Part shown: piece by piece, positions 1 through 5,990 of the stretch
How positions within the stretch are numbered: position 1 is the first letter of the stretch
Layout of the letters: each line of letters opens with the position of its first letter
Source of the DNA: CAYREE01 sp964423225
GTDB lineage: Archaea > Altiarchaeota > Altiarchaeia > IMC4 > SCGC-AAA252-I15
Assembly: GCA_964423225.1 (NCBI GenBank)
Contig: CAYREE010000064.1
Span: 1 to 12,853, forward strand
Direction of reading: 5' to 3'
DNA length: 12,853 nt
Program-made: the position numbers and the translations under genes
The notes under the pieces: model-generated
Database searches by the model: none
Told to the model about the DNA's origin: nothing
What the model saw: only the letters and a program-made list of their open reading frames with translations

Positions 1-271
1 TCCAGAATTCGCAGATACTGCAGAAGAAGAAGGATTGAACGAGATCGCAGTACGTCTAAGAGCTATCGCAAAGGCTGAAGCCCATCACGAAGACAGATAC
101 AAAAAGATTCTAGCAGAAGTAGAGGCAGGATCAGTACATAAGAAAAAAGACAATGTCTCATGGGTATGCATGAAATGCGGATACACACATGAAGGTAATG
201 AACCACCCGCAAAATGCCCGGCATGCAACCATCCGAAAGCATACTACAAAGTAAAAAACGAGGAATATTAA
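1..271 (+). CDS. rbr: Rubrerythrin, C-terminal part (5' end outside window)
   Basis: This is the tail of a rubrerythrin, a cytoplasmic diiron peroxidase that reduces H2O2 with electrons from rubredoxin. The reading frame is open from base 2 and reads FADTAEEEG before any start codon, so the gene begins upstream of the window. An apparent TTG at 35 is an internal Leu codon. The segment holds the last helix of the ferritin-like domain, with the family's AKAEAHHEDRY stretch carrying E and H iron ligands. It is followed by the rubredoxin-like domain with CxxC (WVCMKCGY) and CPAC pairs. The rubredoxin gene starts one base after the stop codon, which implies one transcript. The family call is secure; the diiron-domain ligands lying upstream cannot be checked. 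Confidence 0.95.
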   Translation, partial: PEFADTAEEEGLNEIAVRLRAIAKAEAHHEDRYKKILAEVEAGSVHKKKDNVSWVCMKCGYTHEGNEPPAKCPACNHPKAYYKVKNEEY

Positions 272-272
272 A

Positions 273-452
273 ATGGCTGTAGAGGGAAAAAACGACAAAT
301 ACAAGTGCGAAGTCTGCGGATACATATATGATCCTGTCAAAGGACATCCGGAATCCGGGGCACAACCCGGAACAACCTTCGAAAAACTACCAGAGGAATG
401 GCTCTGCCCACTATGCGGTGTTGGAAAAGACCAGTTCAAGAAAGTAGAATAA
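273..452 (+). CDS. Rubredoxin
   Basis: This 59-residue protein is a small cytoplasmic one-iron electron carrier. It shows both Cys pairs that bind the iron, CEVC at residues 12-15 and CPLC at 45-48. It also has the family's GYIYDP turn and the PEEW segment before the second pair, and its length is typical for rubredoxin. It begins one base after the rubrerythrin stop. Rubrerythrin upstream and the flavodiiron protein downstream are both classic rubredoxin partners, so it most likely feeds electrons to one or both. No ribosome site of its own is obvious beyond the end of the upstream gene, which suggests translational coupling. Confidence 0.96.
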   Translation: MAVEGKNDKYKCEVCGYIYDPVKGHPESGAQPGTTFEKLPEEWLCPLCGVGKDQFKKVE

Positions 453-474
453 ATATAATAAAAGGGTGGAAAAA

Positions 475-597
475 ATGCCTGAGACGAAGTTAGGTGAAGT
501 GTCTGAAGAGGAAAAACACCTCTCAATCCTAGAGACAGAAGTGGAATTCATCACAGACACTGGAGAATTCAGGGATTTTAAGACAGTTACAACATAA
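475..597 (+). CDS. Small acidic protein of unknown function, 40 residues
   Basis: I do not recognise this 40-residue ORF. It starts at ATG 475 behind a good ribosome site (GGGTGG at 464-469) and ends 13 bases before the flavodiiron gene, in a spot that would otherwise be an unusually long spacer for this tightly packed operon. The product is acidic, with many Glu and Thr residues (KLGEVSEEEKHLSILETEVE), has no Cys, no signal peptide and no membrane segment. Position suggests a link with rubredoxin/FprA electron transfer, but that is inference only. It could be a chance ORF; the ribosome site and spacing argue for a real gene. Confidence 0.55.
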   Translation: MPETKLGEVSEEEKHLSILETEVEFITDTGEFRDFKTVTT

Positions 598-610
598 ATA
601 AGGAGATAAA

Positions 611-1807
611 ATGGTGGTTGGAACAATAAAACCAGGTATAGACTACGTAGGAGCAATAGACTGGGATCGCAGATTGTTCGATGAACTCATACCCTTACCA
701 GACGGTACCAGCTATAACTCATATATCGTTAAAGGTAGTGAAAAGACTGTATTAATTGATACAGTTGACCCAACAAAAAAGGAAGACTTCATCAATAATC
801 TTGATGAACTCGGTGTAAAGAAGATCGATTATATCGTAGCACATCACGCAGAACAAGACCACTCAGGCGAGATATCCACGATACTGGAAAAATATCCCGG
901 ATCACAAGTCGTAACCAACGAGAAATGCAAGGAATTCCTGATAGACCTACTACAAATACCAGAAGACAAATTCAAGATAGTAACAGACACCGAAGAACTC
1001 TCTCTAGGAGACAAGACCCTCAGGTTCATGCTAACACCCTGGGTACACTGGCCGGAAACAATGATAACATACTTGCCTGAAGACAAGATACTCTTCTCCT
1101 GCGATCTATTCGGATCGCATCTAGCAACAAGCGAAATATATGCGCAAGACGAATCCAAAGTATACGAATCTGCAAAAAGATACTATGCCGAAATAATGAT
1201 GCCGTTTAGAGCCGCGATAAAAGGGCATTTGAAAAAAATAGAAGACTTAGACATTGAGATAATAGCAACAAGCCATGGACCAATATACGATAAACCAAAG
1301 TTCATTATTGATGCATATAAAGACTGGACATCAGACAATGTTAAAAACGAGGTTATAATCCCCTATGTCTCCATGCATGGAAGCACAGCAAAGATGGTAG
1401 AACACCTAACTGAAGCTTTGGCTTCCAAGGGGCTAAAAGTAAAGCCATACAACCTCACGAAAACAGATATAGGAGACCTGGCAATGGAATTAGTCGATGC
1501 TGCCACCCTGATAATAGCATCACCCACAGTACTACTTGGAATGCACCCCAGTGCACTATATGCAGCATACCTTGCAAATGCATTAAGACCAAAAATAAAG
1601 AATATCGGATTGATCGGCTCGTATGGATGGGGAGGTATGATGGCAGACCAAGCCAAGAAAATATTGACTAACCTACAGGCTGACATGCTCGAACCAGTTA
1701 TAATAAAAGGCCATCCGAAAGAAGAAGACTACAAAGCACTTGACAAACTTGCCCTGGATGTTGTTGAAAAACATGAAAAATTGGGTTTGGTGATAGGAGA
1801 TGGATGA
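611..1807 (+). CDS. fprA: Flavodiiron protein (FprA family; O2/NO reductase)
   Basis: This 398-residue cytoplasmic enzyme reduces O2 to water (or NO to N2O), using rubredoxin or F420H2 as donor depending on lineage. Residues 1-245 form the metallo-beta-lactamase-like diiron domain. All six iron ligands can be placed: H79, E81 and D83 in the HAEQDHSG motif, then H146, D165 and H222. Residues 248-392 form a flavodoxin domain that binds FMN, with the phosphate loop SMHGSTAKM at 254-262 and the SYGWGG loop near 337-342. Length is standard, with no fused rubredoxin or flavin reductase domain. A strong ribosome site (AGGAG at 601-605) precedes ATG 611. The last 8 bases overlap the next gene. The separate upstream rubredoxin makes it the likely electron donor here. 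Confidence 0.97.
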   Translation: MVVGTIKPGIDYVGAIDWDRRLFDELIPLPDGTSYNSYIVKGSEKTVLIDTVDPTKKEDFINNLDELGVKKIDYIVAHHAEQDHSGEISTILEKYPGSQVVTNEKCKEFLIDLLQIPEDKFKIVTDTEELSLGDKTLRFMLTPWVHWPETMITYLPEDKILFSCDLFGSHLATSEIYAQDESKVYESAKRYYAEIMMPFRAAIKGHLKKIEDLDIEIIATSHGPIYDKPKFIIDAYKDWTSDNVKNEVIIPYVSMHGSTAKMVEHLTEALASKGLKVKPYNLTKTDIGDLAMELVDAATLIIASPTVLLGMHPSALYAAYLANALRPKIKNIGLIGSYGWGGMMADQAKKILTNLQADMLEPVIIKGHPKEEDYKALDKLALDVVEKHEKLGLVIGDG

Positions 1808-2273
1808 AGATCTTGCAAAACAAATTGAGGAATACATTAACACACATAATAAATGCACTCTTGCGATAACAGACGGTGAAAATCCAATGGCATACACAGT
1901 ATATTATGTCAACAAGGGATTGCATATATTCTTCGAGTCAGACGCCCAGTCTCAAAAACTACATGTATTAAAATCTAATCCAAGGATAGCTGTTGCTATA
2001 GACGAAGATTATGAGGACTGGAACAAGATAAAAGGCGTTCAAATTATCGGGCTTGCAAGATTTGTAAGTGATAAAGACGATGACAATATCCAAGAGATAT
2101 ATAAGAAAAAATTCCGCCAACTCGAAGACCTTGGCGGAATACCACAACATCACGTATTTGTTGAAATCGTACCTGAAAAAATCTATTACCTAGACTATGA
2201 GGAACGATTCGGCAAGAAAAGCATCCTCCACTATGAAGAGAAAAAGAAGAAACATTCACTGATCAAATGGTAG
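1800..2273 (+). CDS. Pyridoxamine 5'-phosphate oxidase-like flavin-binding protein
   Basis: This 157-residue protein resembles the FMN-binding split-barrel superfamily (PF01243-like). Residues 15-90 contain the strand pattern typical of it, including CTLAITDGENPMAYTVYYV near the start, then LHIFFESDAQSQKLHVLKSNP with the SxKxxxL-N-P segment seen in these proteins. Members act as flavin or F420-dependent reductases and oxidases, and the true substrate cannot be read from the sequence. The Lys-rich tail (EEKKKKHS) is not a recognised domain. Its start overlaps the end of FprA by 8 bases, so the two are translationally coupled, suggesting a role in flavin redox linked to oxygen reduction. It is the last gene before a likely promoter. 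Confidence 0.8.
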   Translation: MDEDLAKQIEEYINTHNKCTLAITDGENPMAYTVYYVNKGLHIFFESDAQSQKLHVLKSNPRIAVAIDEDYEDWNKIKGVQIIGLARFVSDKDDDNIQEIYKKKFRQLEDLGGIPQHHVFVEIVPEKIYYLDYEERFGKKSILHYEEKKKKHSLIKW

Positions 2274-2305
2274 TAGAATTCAGATAACCATACAGAAACT
2301 CACCC

Positions 2306-2315
2306 GTATATATTA
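2306..2315 (+). promoter_or_regulatory. TATA-like box of the ferritin operon
   Basis: The 80-base gap before ferritin contains GTATATATTA, a reasonable archaeal TATA box. A start site about 25 bases downstream would fall near 2338, just before the ribosome site GAGGTGAT (2341-2348). It implies that ferritin and the genes after it can be transcribed separately from the FprA block. No upstream BRE element is clear. Confidence 0.45.
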
Positions 2316-2353
2316 GGCTAAAACACATTTTTCAAAGAAAGAGGTGATGTATA

Positions 2354-2884
2354 ATGGCATTTATAGACGATAAGATGGCTGATGCCATCAACAAGCAAAT
2401 CAATGCAGAACTATATTCATCCTACATGTATCTCTCAATGTCCGCATACTTTGAAGGCGAAAGCCTTGTAGGTATGGCTCAATGGATGAAGGTGCAGGCC
2501 CAGGAAGAGGTCGTTCATGCTATTAAATTCTACGAGTATGTGATAGAGCGGGGAGGTAGAGTCATTCTAACAGGTATAGAAGATCCTCCCACAGATTGGA
2601 AGAGTCCGCTTGAAGTATTCGAAAAAACACTAATACACGAGCAAAAGGTCACATGCCTGATAAACAACCTTGTTGATATCGCAAACGATCTGAAAGACCA
2701 TGCAACAACAAGCATGTTAAAATGGTTTGTCGACGAACAAGTCGAGGAAGAAGCATCAGCAGACGAGATAGTCCAGAAACTCAAGCAGATGAAAGATGTC
2801 CCTGGCGGAATCTACATGCTAGACAAGGAGCTAGGCTCAAGACCAACAATATTCCCGGTAGTAAACGCTAGTGAGGGAGAATAA
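2354..2884 (+). CDS. ftn: Ferritin (non-haem, iron storage)
   Basis: This 176-residue four-helix protein should form the 24-subunit iron-storage shell, oxidising Fe(II) and keeping it away from peroxide. The ferroxidase ligands are all visible by alignment to the FtnA pattern: E19, E52 and H55 in the QEEVVHA motif, E96 in the IHEQK motif, and Q129 and E132 in FVDEQVEEE. Length matches prokaryotic ferritins, and no haem-binding Met at the bacterioferritin position is evident. It has its own promoter and a strong ribosome site 5 bases before ATG 2354. The glutaredoxin-like gene follows after 24 bases, so it heads a probable operon of iron and thiol redox genes. Confidence 0.96.
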   Translation: MAFIDDKMADAINKQINAELYSSYMYLSMSAYFEGESLVGMAQWMKVQAQEEVVHAIKFYEYVIERGGRVILTGIEDPPTDWKSPLEVFEKTLIHEQKVTCLINNLVDIANDLKDHATTSMLKWFVDEQVEEEASADEIVQKLKQMKDVPGGIYMLDKELGSRPTIFPVVNASEGE

Positions 2885-2908
2885 ACAAAATAAATAGAGG
2901 TGAAAAAG

Positions 2909-3157
2909 ATGGGTGAAGAAGATAAAAAAATAAAGGTATATTCAACTCCAACATGCCCTTATTGCAAGATGGCTAAGGCTTTCCTTACGGAGAAGAAAGT
3001 TGACTTTGATGATATTGATGTCGCATCCAACCAGGATGCTGCGAAAGAGATGATAGAAAAATCCGGTCAGATGGGCGTGCCAGTCATCGATATTAGCGGT
3101 AAGGTTATTGTCGGATTTGACCAGCAAGCCATTGAAGCAGAACTTGCTAACATATGA
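2909..3157 (+). CDS. Glutaredoxin-like thiol oxidoreductase (CPYC)
   Basis: This 82-residue thioredoxin-fold protein reduces disulfides or glutathione-like mixed disulfides in the cytoplasm. The redox site is CPYC at residues 16-19 within the strand-loop-helix motif TPTCPYCKMAK, and the cis-Pro loop is GVPVID near residue 58. It most resembles the short YruB/NrdH-type glutaredoxins common in archaea and anaerobes. I start it at ATG 2909 because AGAGGTGA (2896-2903) lies at correct spacing; an in-frame GTG at 2900 is part of that ribosome site. Its stop overlaps the next gene's start by 4 bases (ATGA), so it is coupled to the thioredoxin-reductase-like flavoprotein, its likely reductant. Confidence 0.92.
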   Translation: MGEEDKKIKVYSTPTCPYCKMAKAFLTEKKVDFDDIDVASNQDAAKEMIEKSGQMGVPVIDISGKVIVGFDQQAIEAELANI

Positions 3158-4074
3158 ATAGGATGTATGACACCATCATTATTGGAGCAGGTATCGCTGG
3201 ACTAACCGCCGCGATATATGCTGCAAGGAAACGAATGAAGTTCATCCTCTTGTCCACAGACTTTGGCGGACAGTTCAGGGTCAGTGGAGAAGTACTGAAT
3301 TATCCGGGGATAGTGAAGACTACGGGAGTTGAATTCGCCCAGATAATGAAGGAACAGATAGATTTCAACCAAATTGAAGTTAAGAATGAGATTGTTTCCA
3401 CTATCAACCAGATCAATTCGAATTTTAAAGTCATTTCAGACAAGGGTGAATATGATACCCAGACAGTCATAATCGCAACTGGTGCGAGGGCAAGAAAACT
3501 GGGAGTGACAGGAGAGGAAGAATTCGCAAATAAGGGTGTGACATACTGCGCATTATGTGATGGTCCGTTATTCGCTGGAAAGGATATTGCCATCATCGGT
3601 GGTGGCGACTCCGCGCTTGAAGCAGTAGACTTCATGAAGGATATCGCAGAGAATATTTACCTAGTCCAGATAAAGGATTCTTTTACCGCACATGAATATC
3701 TACAAGAGAAGATACAGAATAATCCAAAAGTCGAGGTGTTACTTAAAACTAAAACTACTGAGATTCTTGGAGATAAATTTGTTACCGGAATAAAGGTCGT
3801 TACTGAAAATGAGGAAAGAATATTAAATGTCGGAGGCGTGATAATAGAGATTGGACGGACACCGAATACAGAACCGTTCAAAGACATCCTCGCCATCGAT
3901 AAAAACAGACATATCCTGATCGACTGTCAGACACGAACAAGCATACCCGGAATTTTCGCGGCAGGCGACTGTGCATCAGGCCTAGAATACCAGTACGTCA
4001 TCGCTGCCGGACAAGGTTGCATGGCATTGATAAAGGTTGCGCGATATCTCGCCTTAAAAAAAGAGGGGGTATAG
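3154..4074 (+). CDS. Thioredoxin reductase-like flavoprotein
   Basis: This 306-residue FAD enzyme has the thioredoxin reductase fold and should reduce the adjacent glutaredoxin-like protein. Visible parts are the FAD Rossmann motif GAGIAG (11-16), the redox pair CALC (132-135, usually CATC), the second nucleotide motif GGGDSALEA (149-157) and the C-terminal FAD motif AAGDC (269-273). The segment that normally reads HRRxxFRA and binds the NADPH 2'-phosphate is VQIKDSFTA here (171-179), with all the key basic residues but one replaced. NADPH is therefore unlikely as donor; NADH, F420H2 or ferredoxin are alternatives. Start is ATG 3154, coupled by ATGA overlap; ATG 3163 is possible. The next gene begins directly after the stop. 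Confidence 0.93.
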   Translation: MNRMYDTIIIGAGIAGLTAAIYAARKRMKFILLSTDFGGQFRVSGEVLNYPGIVKTTGVEFAQIMKEQIDFNQIEVKNEIVSTINQINSNFKVISDKGEYDTQTVIIATGARARKLGVTGEEEFANKGVTYCALCDGPLFAGKDIAIIGGGDSALEAVDFMKDIAENIYLVQIKDSFTAHEYLQEKIQNNPKVEVLLKTKTTEILGDKFVTGIKVVTENEERILNVGGVIIEIGRTPNTEPFKDILAIDKNRHILIDCQTRTSIPGIFAAGDCASGLEYQYVIAAGQGCMALIKVARYLALKKEGV

Positions 4075-4221
4075 ATGGTTGCAAAGAAATTCTATCGATG
4101 CAATGTATGCAATGACATACACTATGGGATAAAAGGCCCTGAAACATGTCCTACATGCAATGTTAAAAATGCTTATGTCGAGATAGAACTGAAAGAGGCA
4201 AGGAACGTGATGGAGCTATGA
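4075..4221 (+). CDS. Rubredoxin-like zinc ribbon protein, 48 residues
   Basis: This very small protein has two Cys pairs, CNVC (residues 9-12) and CPTC (25-28), in the short rubredoxin-like arrangement found at the end of rubrerythrins (compare CMKC and CPAC in the rubrerythrin fragment at the window start). It should bind one iron or zinc. The ribosome site GAGGGGGT (4063-4070) sits inside the end of the thioredoxin-reductase-like gene, ATG 4075 follows that stop directly, and the last four bases ATGA begin the FTR catalytic subunit. In Methanosarcina a characterised FTR-like disulfide reductase carries a rubredoxin domain in the same chain (recalled, not checked). This looks like the separate-gene version. 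It probably relays electrons to FTRc or a similar partner. Confidence 0.85.
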   Translation: MVAKKFYRCNVCNDIHYGIKGPETCPTCNVKNAYVEIELKEARNVMEL

Positions 4222-4483
4222 ACAGCCAAGAATTAAAGGATATTTGGAAGTGTTTCTGCGAGAAAAACGATTTTATCCTCAATCCAGATGAAAACATAGT
4301 GGACATGATAATACAGGGAGTATTAGAAAACAACAAGAACACGGATTAAAACTCTGCCCGTGCAGGATAAGAGATGGGACACGTAAGAGGGATCTCGAGC
4401 TCATTTGCCCGTGTAATTTCAAGGTCCATGACACCTGGATGAAAGATGGTAGATGCTGGTGCGGCCTGTTTATTAAGAGGTAG
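4218..4483 (+). pseudogene. Ferredoxin:thioredoxin reductase catalytic subunit, frameshifted
   Basis: Frame 1 starts at ATG 4218 (ATGA overlap) and gives 43 residues with C12 and C14 and the FNPD-like segment ILNPDENIVDMIIQGVLE, then hits TAA at 4347. The frame shifted by -1 from 4343 continues directly into LKLCPCR, ICPC, RCWC and GLFIKR, ending at TAG 4481. That is the family's hallmark of three C-x-C motifs that hold the 4Fe-4S cluster and redox disulfide. Joined at Thr42, the product would be 88 residues with Cys at 47, 49, 64, 66, 80 and 82, a normal length. One base appears missing near 4341-4343. There is no slippery heptamer there, so a sequencing error or true mutation is more likely than programmed frameshifting. 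Its role would be ferredoxin-driven disulfide reduction. Confidence 0.88.
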
Positions 4484-4501
4484 TGGAAAATATAATGCAA
4501 G

Positions 4502-5323
4502 ATGAAAGTCATAAGTATTCTAATAATTATTGGATTTATCATATTTTCAGGATGTCTGAATGAAGACGTCCAAGAGCCATCAACTACTGTGAAACAGGAA
4601 ACAACACTACAGAAATTCTCAGATACAACCGTGAAGGTCGTTCAAGTACCGGTAAACAAGAAACCAATGATTAGGATAACTGCACAACAGGGTGGTGGAC
4701 AGGTAATAGTAGATGAAGCATATCTTGATAGGAAGGGTTTCATTGGCCTGCATGCTGTAAATGAGGGGGGTATTGGAGAAGTCATAGGTTTTTCAGAAAT
4801 CTTTGAGGGAGTGAAAAAGAATGTTATGATTGTTGTTCCAGCTGACAAAGTCCAAAAAGACATGGTCTTAATGCTCAGATATGATAATGGAGATGGATTA
4901 CCAGAGGCTTCAGAAGTAGATAGCCCTGTTAAAGCAGACAGACAGATCATAATATCCCAGATAATATACGGTAGTCAGGAATCTGTGACCACTACAAGCA
5001 GCTCAAGCACAAGCTCAAGCAATCCTGAAAGTGTTGGGACTTTCCTAGCAAAGAAAAGCGACATACCACCAGGGGAAACCCTTGACCTAACATACAATGG
5101 AAACAAGATAATTCTAATCAACTTCAATGGAGAATACCGAGCATATAGGAATTTCTGCAACCATCGTGGCGGCCCGGTTAAACTTGAGTCTGACAAGATC
5201 GTGTGTCAATGGCATGGATCGGAATTCGCTCCTTTGTCTGGTAGCCTTGAAAAAGGACCTGCCACAAAGTCATTAGACGTGATAAATGTCTTCGTTGACG
5301 GGGATAGCGTATATGCAGAGTAG
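4502..5323 (+). CDS. Exported lipoprotein with DUF7282-like and Rieske 2Fe-2S domains
   Basis: This 273-residue protein should sit outside the membrane as a lipoprotein. Residues 4-17 are a hydrophobic signal ending in the lipobox FSGC with lipid Cys at 18. Residues about 57-156 resemble DUF7282 (VIVDEAYLDRKGFIGLHAV, then GEVIGFSEIFEG and a dissected acidic RYDNGDG stretch), a domain seen in archaeal surface proteins. A Ser/Thr-rich linker (161-174) leads to a Rieske domain at 178-273 with ligands C219 and H221 in CNHRGG and C235 and H238 in CQWHGSEF. It is of the small ferredoxin type, lacking the disulfide Cys of bc-complex Rieske proteins. It lies 18 bases after FTRc in the redox cluster. 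It may carry electrons at the cell surface, but the partner is unknown. Confidence 0.88.
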   Translation: MKVISILIIIGFIIFSGCLNEDVQEPSTTVKQETTLQKFSDTTVKVVQVPVNKKPMIRITAQQGGGQVIVDEAYLDRKGFIGLHAVNEGGIGEVIGFSEIFEGVKKNVMIVVPADKVQKDMVLMLRYDNGDGLPEASEVDSPVKADRQIIISQIIYGSQESVTTTSSSSTSSSNPESVGTFLAKKSDIPPGETLDLTYNGNKIILINFNGEYRAYRNFCNHRGGPVKLESDKIVCQWHGSEFAPLSGSLEKGPATKSLDVINVFVDGDSVYAE

Positions 5324-5326
5324 ATA

Positions 5327-5351
5327 GAGTGGATATATTCGAATATCCCTC
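5327..5351 (+). terminator. Hairpin at the end of the redox operon
   Basis: Just after the Rieske gene stop, GAG-T-GGATAT pairs with ATATCC-CTC around the loop ATTCGA, giving nine base pairs with one bulged T. A pyrimidine-rich tail follows but no long T run. It lies between convergent genes (the superoxide reductase gene ends at 5431), a natural place for termination. Archaeal termination depends more on T tracts than hairpins, so the role is only probable. Confidence 0.45.
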
Positions 5352-5430
5352 TTCTCATTCGGCTGGACACATTCTACATCATTATGCTATGCATCATCTA
5401 ACTGTATTACTCCACCTTGTTGTCATCAGT

Positions 5431-5790
5431 TTACAACTCTTTTACAGCCACCCAAGAGCCGTGCAGATTACAGTGTACGACAGCCATTAGAGGATGCTTG
5501 TGTTCAAGATTAACATTGAATAAAGCTACTGGATCAGTCCTCTCTGAAGCAAAATCCACTCTTCCAAGGAATGTATGCCCGCTGAATAACTCAATATATT
5601 GAATAAAATGCCCGTGTTCATTTGGATGTTTTAATAGTTCTCCAGCCTTGATAGATACGTTATAAGGACCGTCTCCTTCCACGTCTATTACTGGCGTATG
5701 CTTCTTCTCCAAGTCAGTCATATCCTCGATTTTATTGCTTTTAGCCTTGTTGACTCCGCAAAACAAGTCTTGTTCACATTTGTCTTCCAT
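5431..5790 (-). CDS. Superoxide reductase (desulfoferrodoxin-type)
   Basis: This 119-residue cytoplasmic iron enzyme reduces superoxide to H2O2 without releasing O2. The mononuclear iron ligands are in place: H31 in EKKHTPVI, H55 and H61 in HPNEHGHFI, and C107 and H110 in CNLHG. The Glu that often sits two residues before the first His is Lys here, with Glu one place earlier (E28-K-K-H31). The N-terminal 25 residues hold two Cys (5 and 11) but not the four needed for a desulforedoxin centre, so only one iron site is expected. I use ATG 5790 because GAGGTGA (5797-5803) is six bases away; ATG 5796 abuts that site. It faces the plus-strand redox operon and would hand peroxide to rubrerythrin. 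Confidence 0.93.
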   Translation of the reverse strand: MEDKCEQDLFCGVNKAKSNKIEDMTDLEKKHTPVIDVEGDGPYNVSIKAGELLKHPNEHGHFIQYIELFSGHTFLGRVDFASERTDPVALFNVNLEHKHPLMAVVHCNLHGSWVAVKEL

Positions 5791-5863
5791 TATCATTCAC
5801 CTCGGTTATTTTTTTTTAACATAATAATAGTCTCATTAATCCTCGATTGAACATGGGTAGGTA

Positions 5864-5990
5864 TCACCCTGGATAAATGCATTCATCTAATTCCAATCCT
5901 TGATTTAAATAATAGGAAGTATCTGTTAGGTAACTTTTCCAGTTGTATGGTGAGGTTTGATTATTCTTAAGCGCATATATCCGATCCTTC
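5864..5990 (-). other. Possible frameshifted 3' extension of the 14-Cys exported protein gene
   Basis: Beyond the stop codon of the gene ending at 5967, the neighbouring minus-strand frame is open for about 40 codons, to TGA at 5864-5866. Its translation looks protein-like: RIYALKNNQTSPYNWKSYL, then TDTSYYLNQGLELDECIYPG. It contains an N-glycosylation motif (NQT) and one Cys. A single-base indel near 5985 would join it smoothly to the upstream frame. If so, the gap to the superoxide reductase start shrinks to about 75 bases. A 40-codon open frame can also arise by chance in AT-rich DNA. Confidence 0.4.

Noticed and set aside
2900..2908. GTG start for the glutaredoxin-like protein
   Set aside because: The GTG is part of the ribosome site AGAGGTGA. 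ATG 2909 has correct spacing and gives the usual length.
4347..4349. Readthrough or recoding of the TAA in FTRc
   Set aside because: Reading through in the same frame meets further stop codons and does not reach the C-x-C motifs, which lie in a different frame.
4338..4352. Programmed -1 frameshifting in the FTRc gene
   Set aside because: The shift point (ACACGGATTAAAA) lacks an X-XXY-YYZ slippery heptamer and no clear pseudoknot follows. A lost base is simpler.
5417..5602. Plus-strand frame of 61 codons opposite superoxide reductase
   Set aside because: It is the antisense of a confidently identified enzyme and has no recognisable motif.
5901..5912. TATTTAAAT on the minus strand as a superoxide reductase promoter
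   Set aside because: It lies inside the likely frameshifted extension of the 14-Cys gene and would leave a long leader, so I do not list it.
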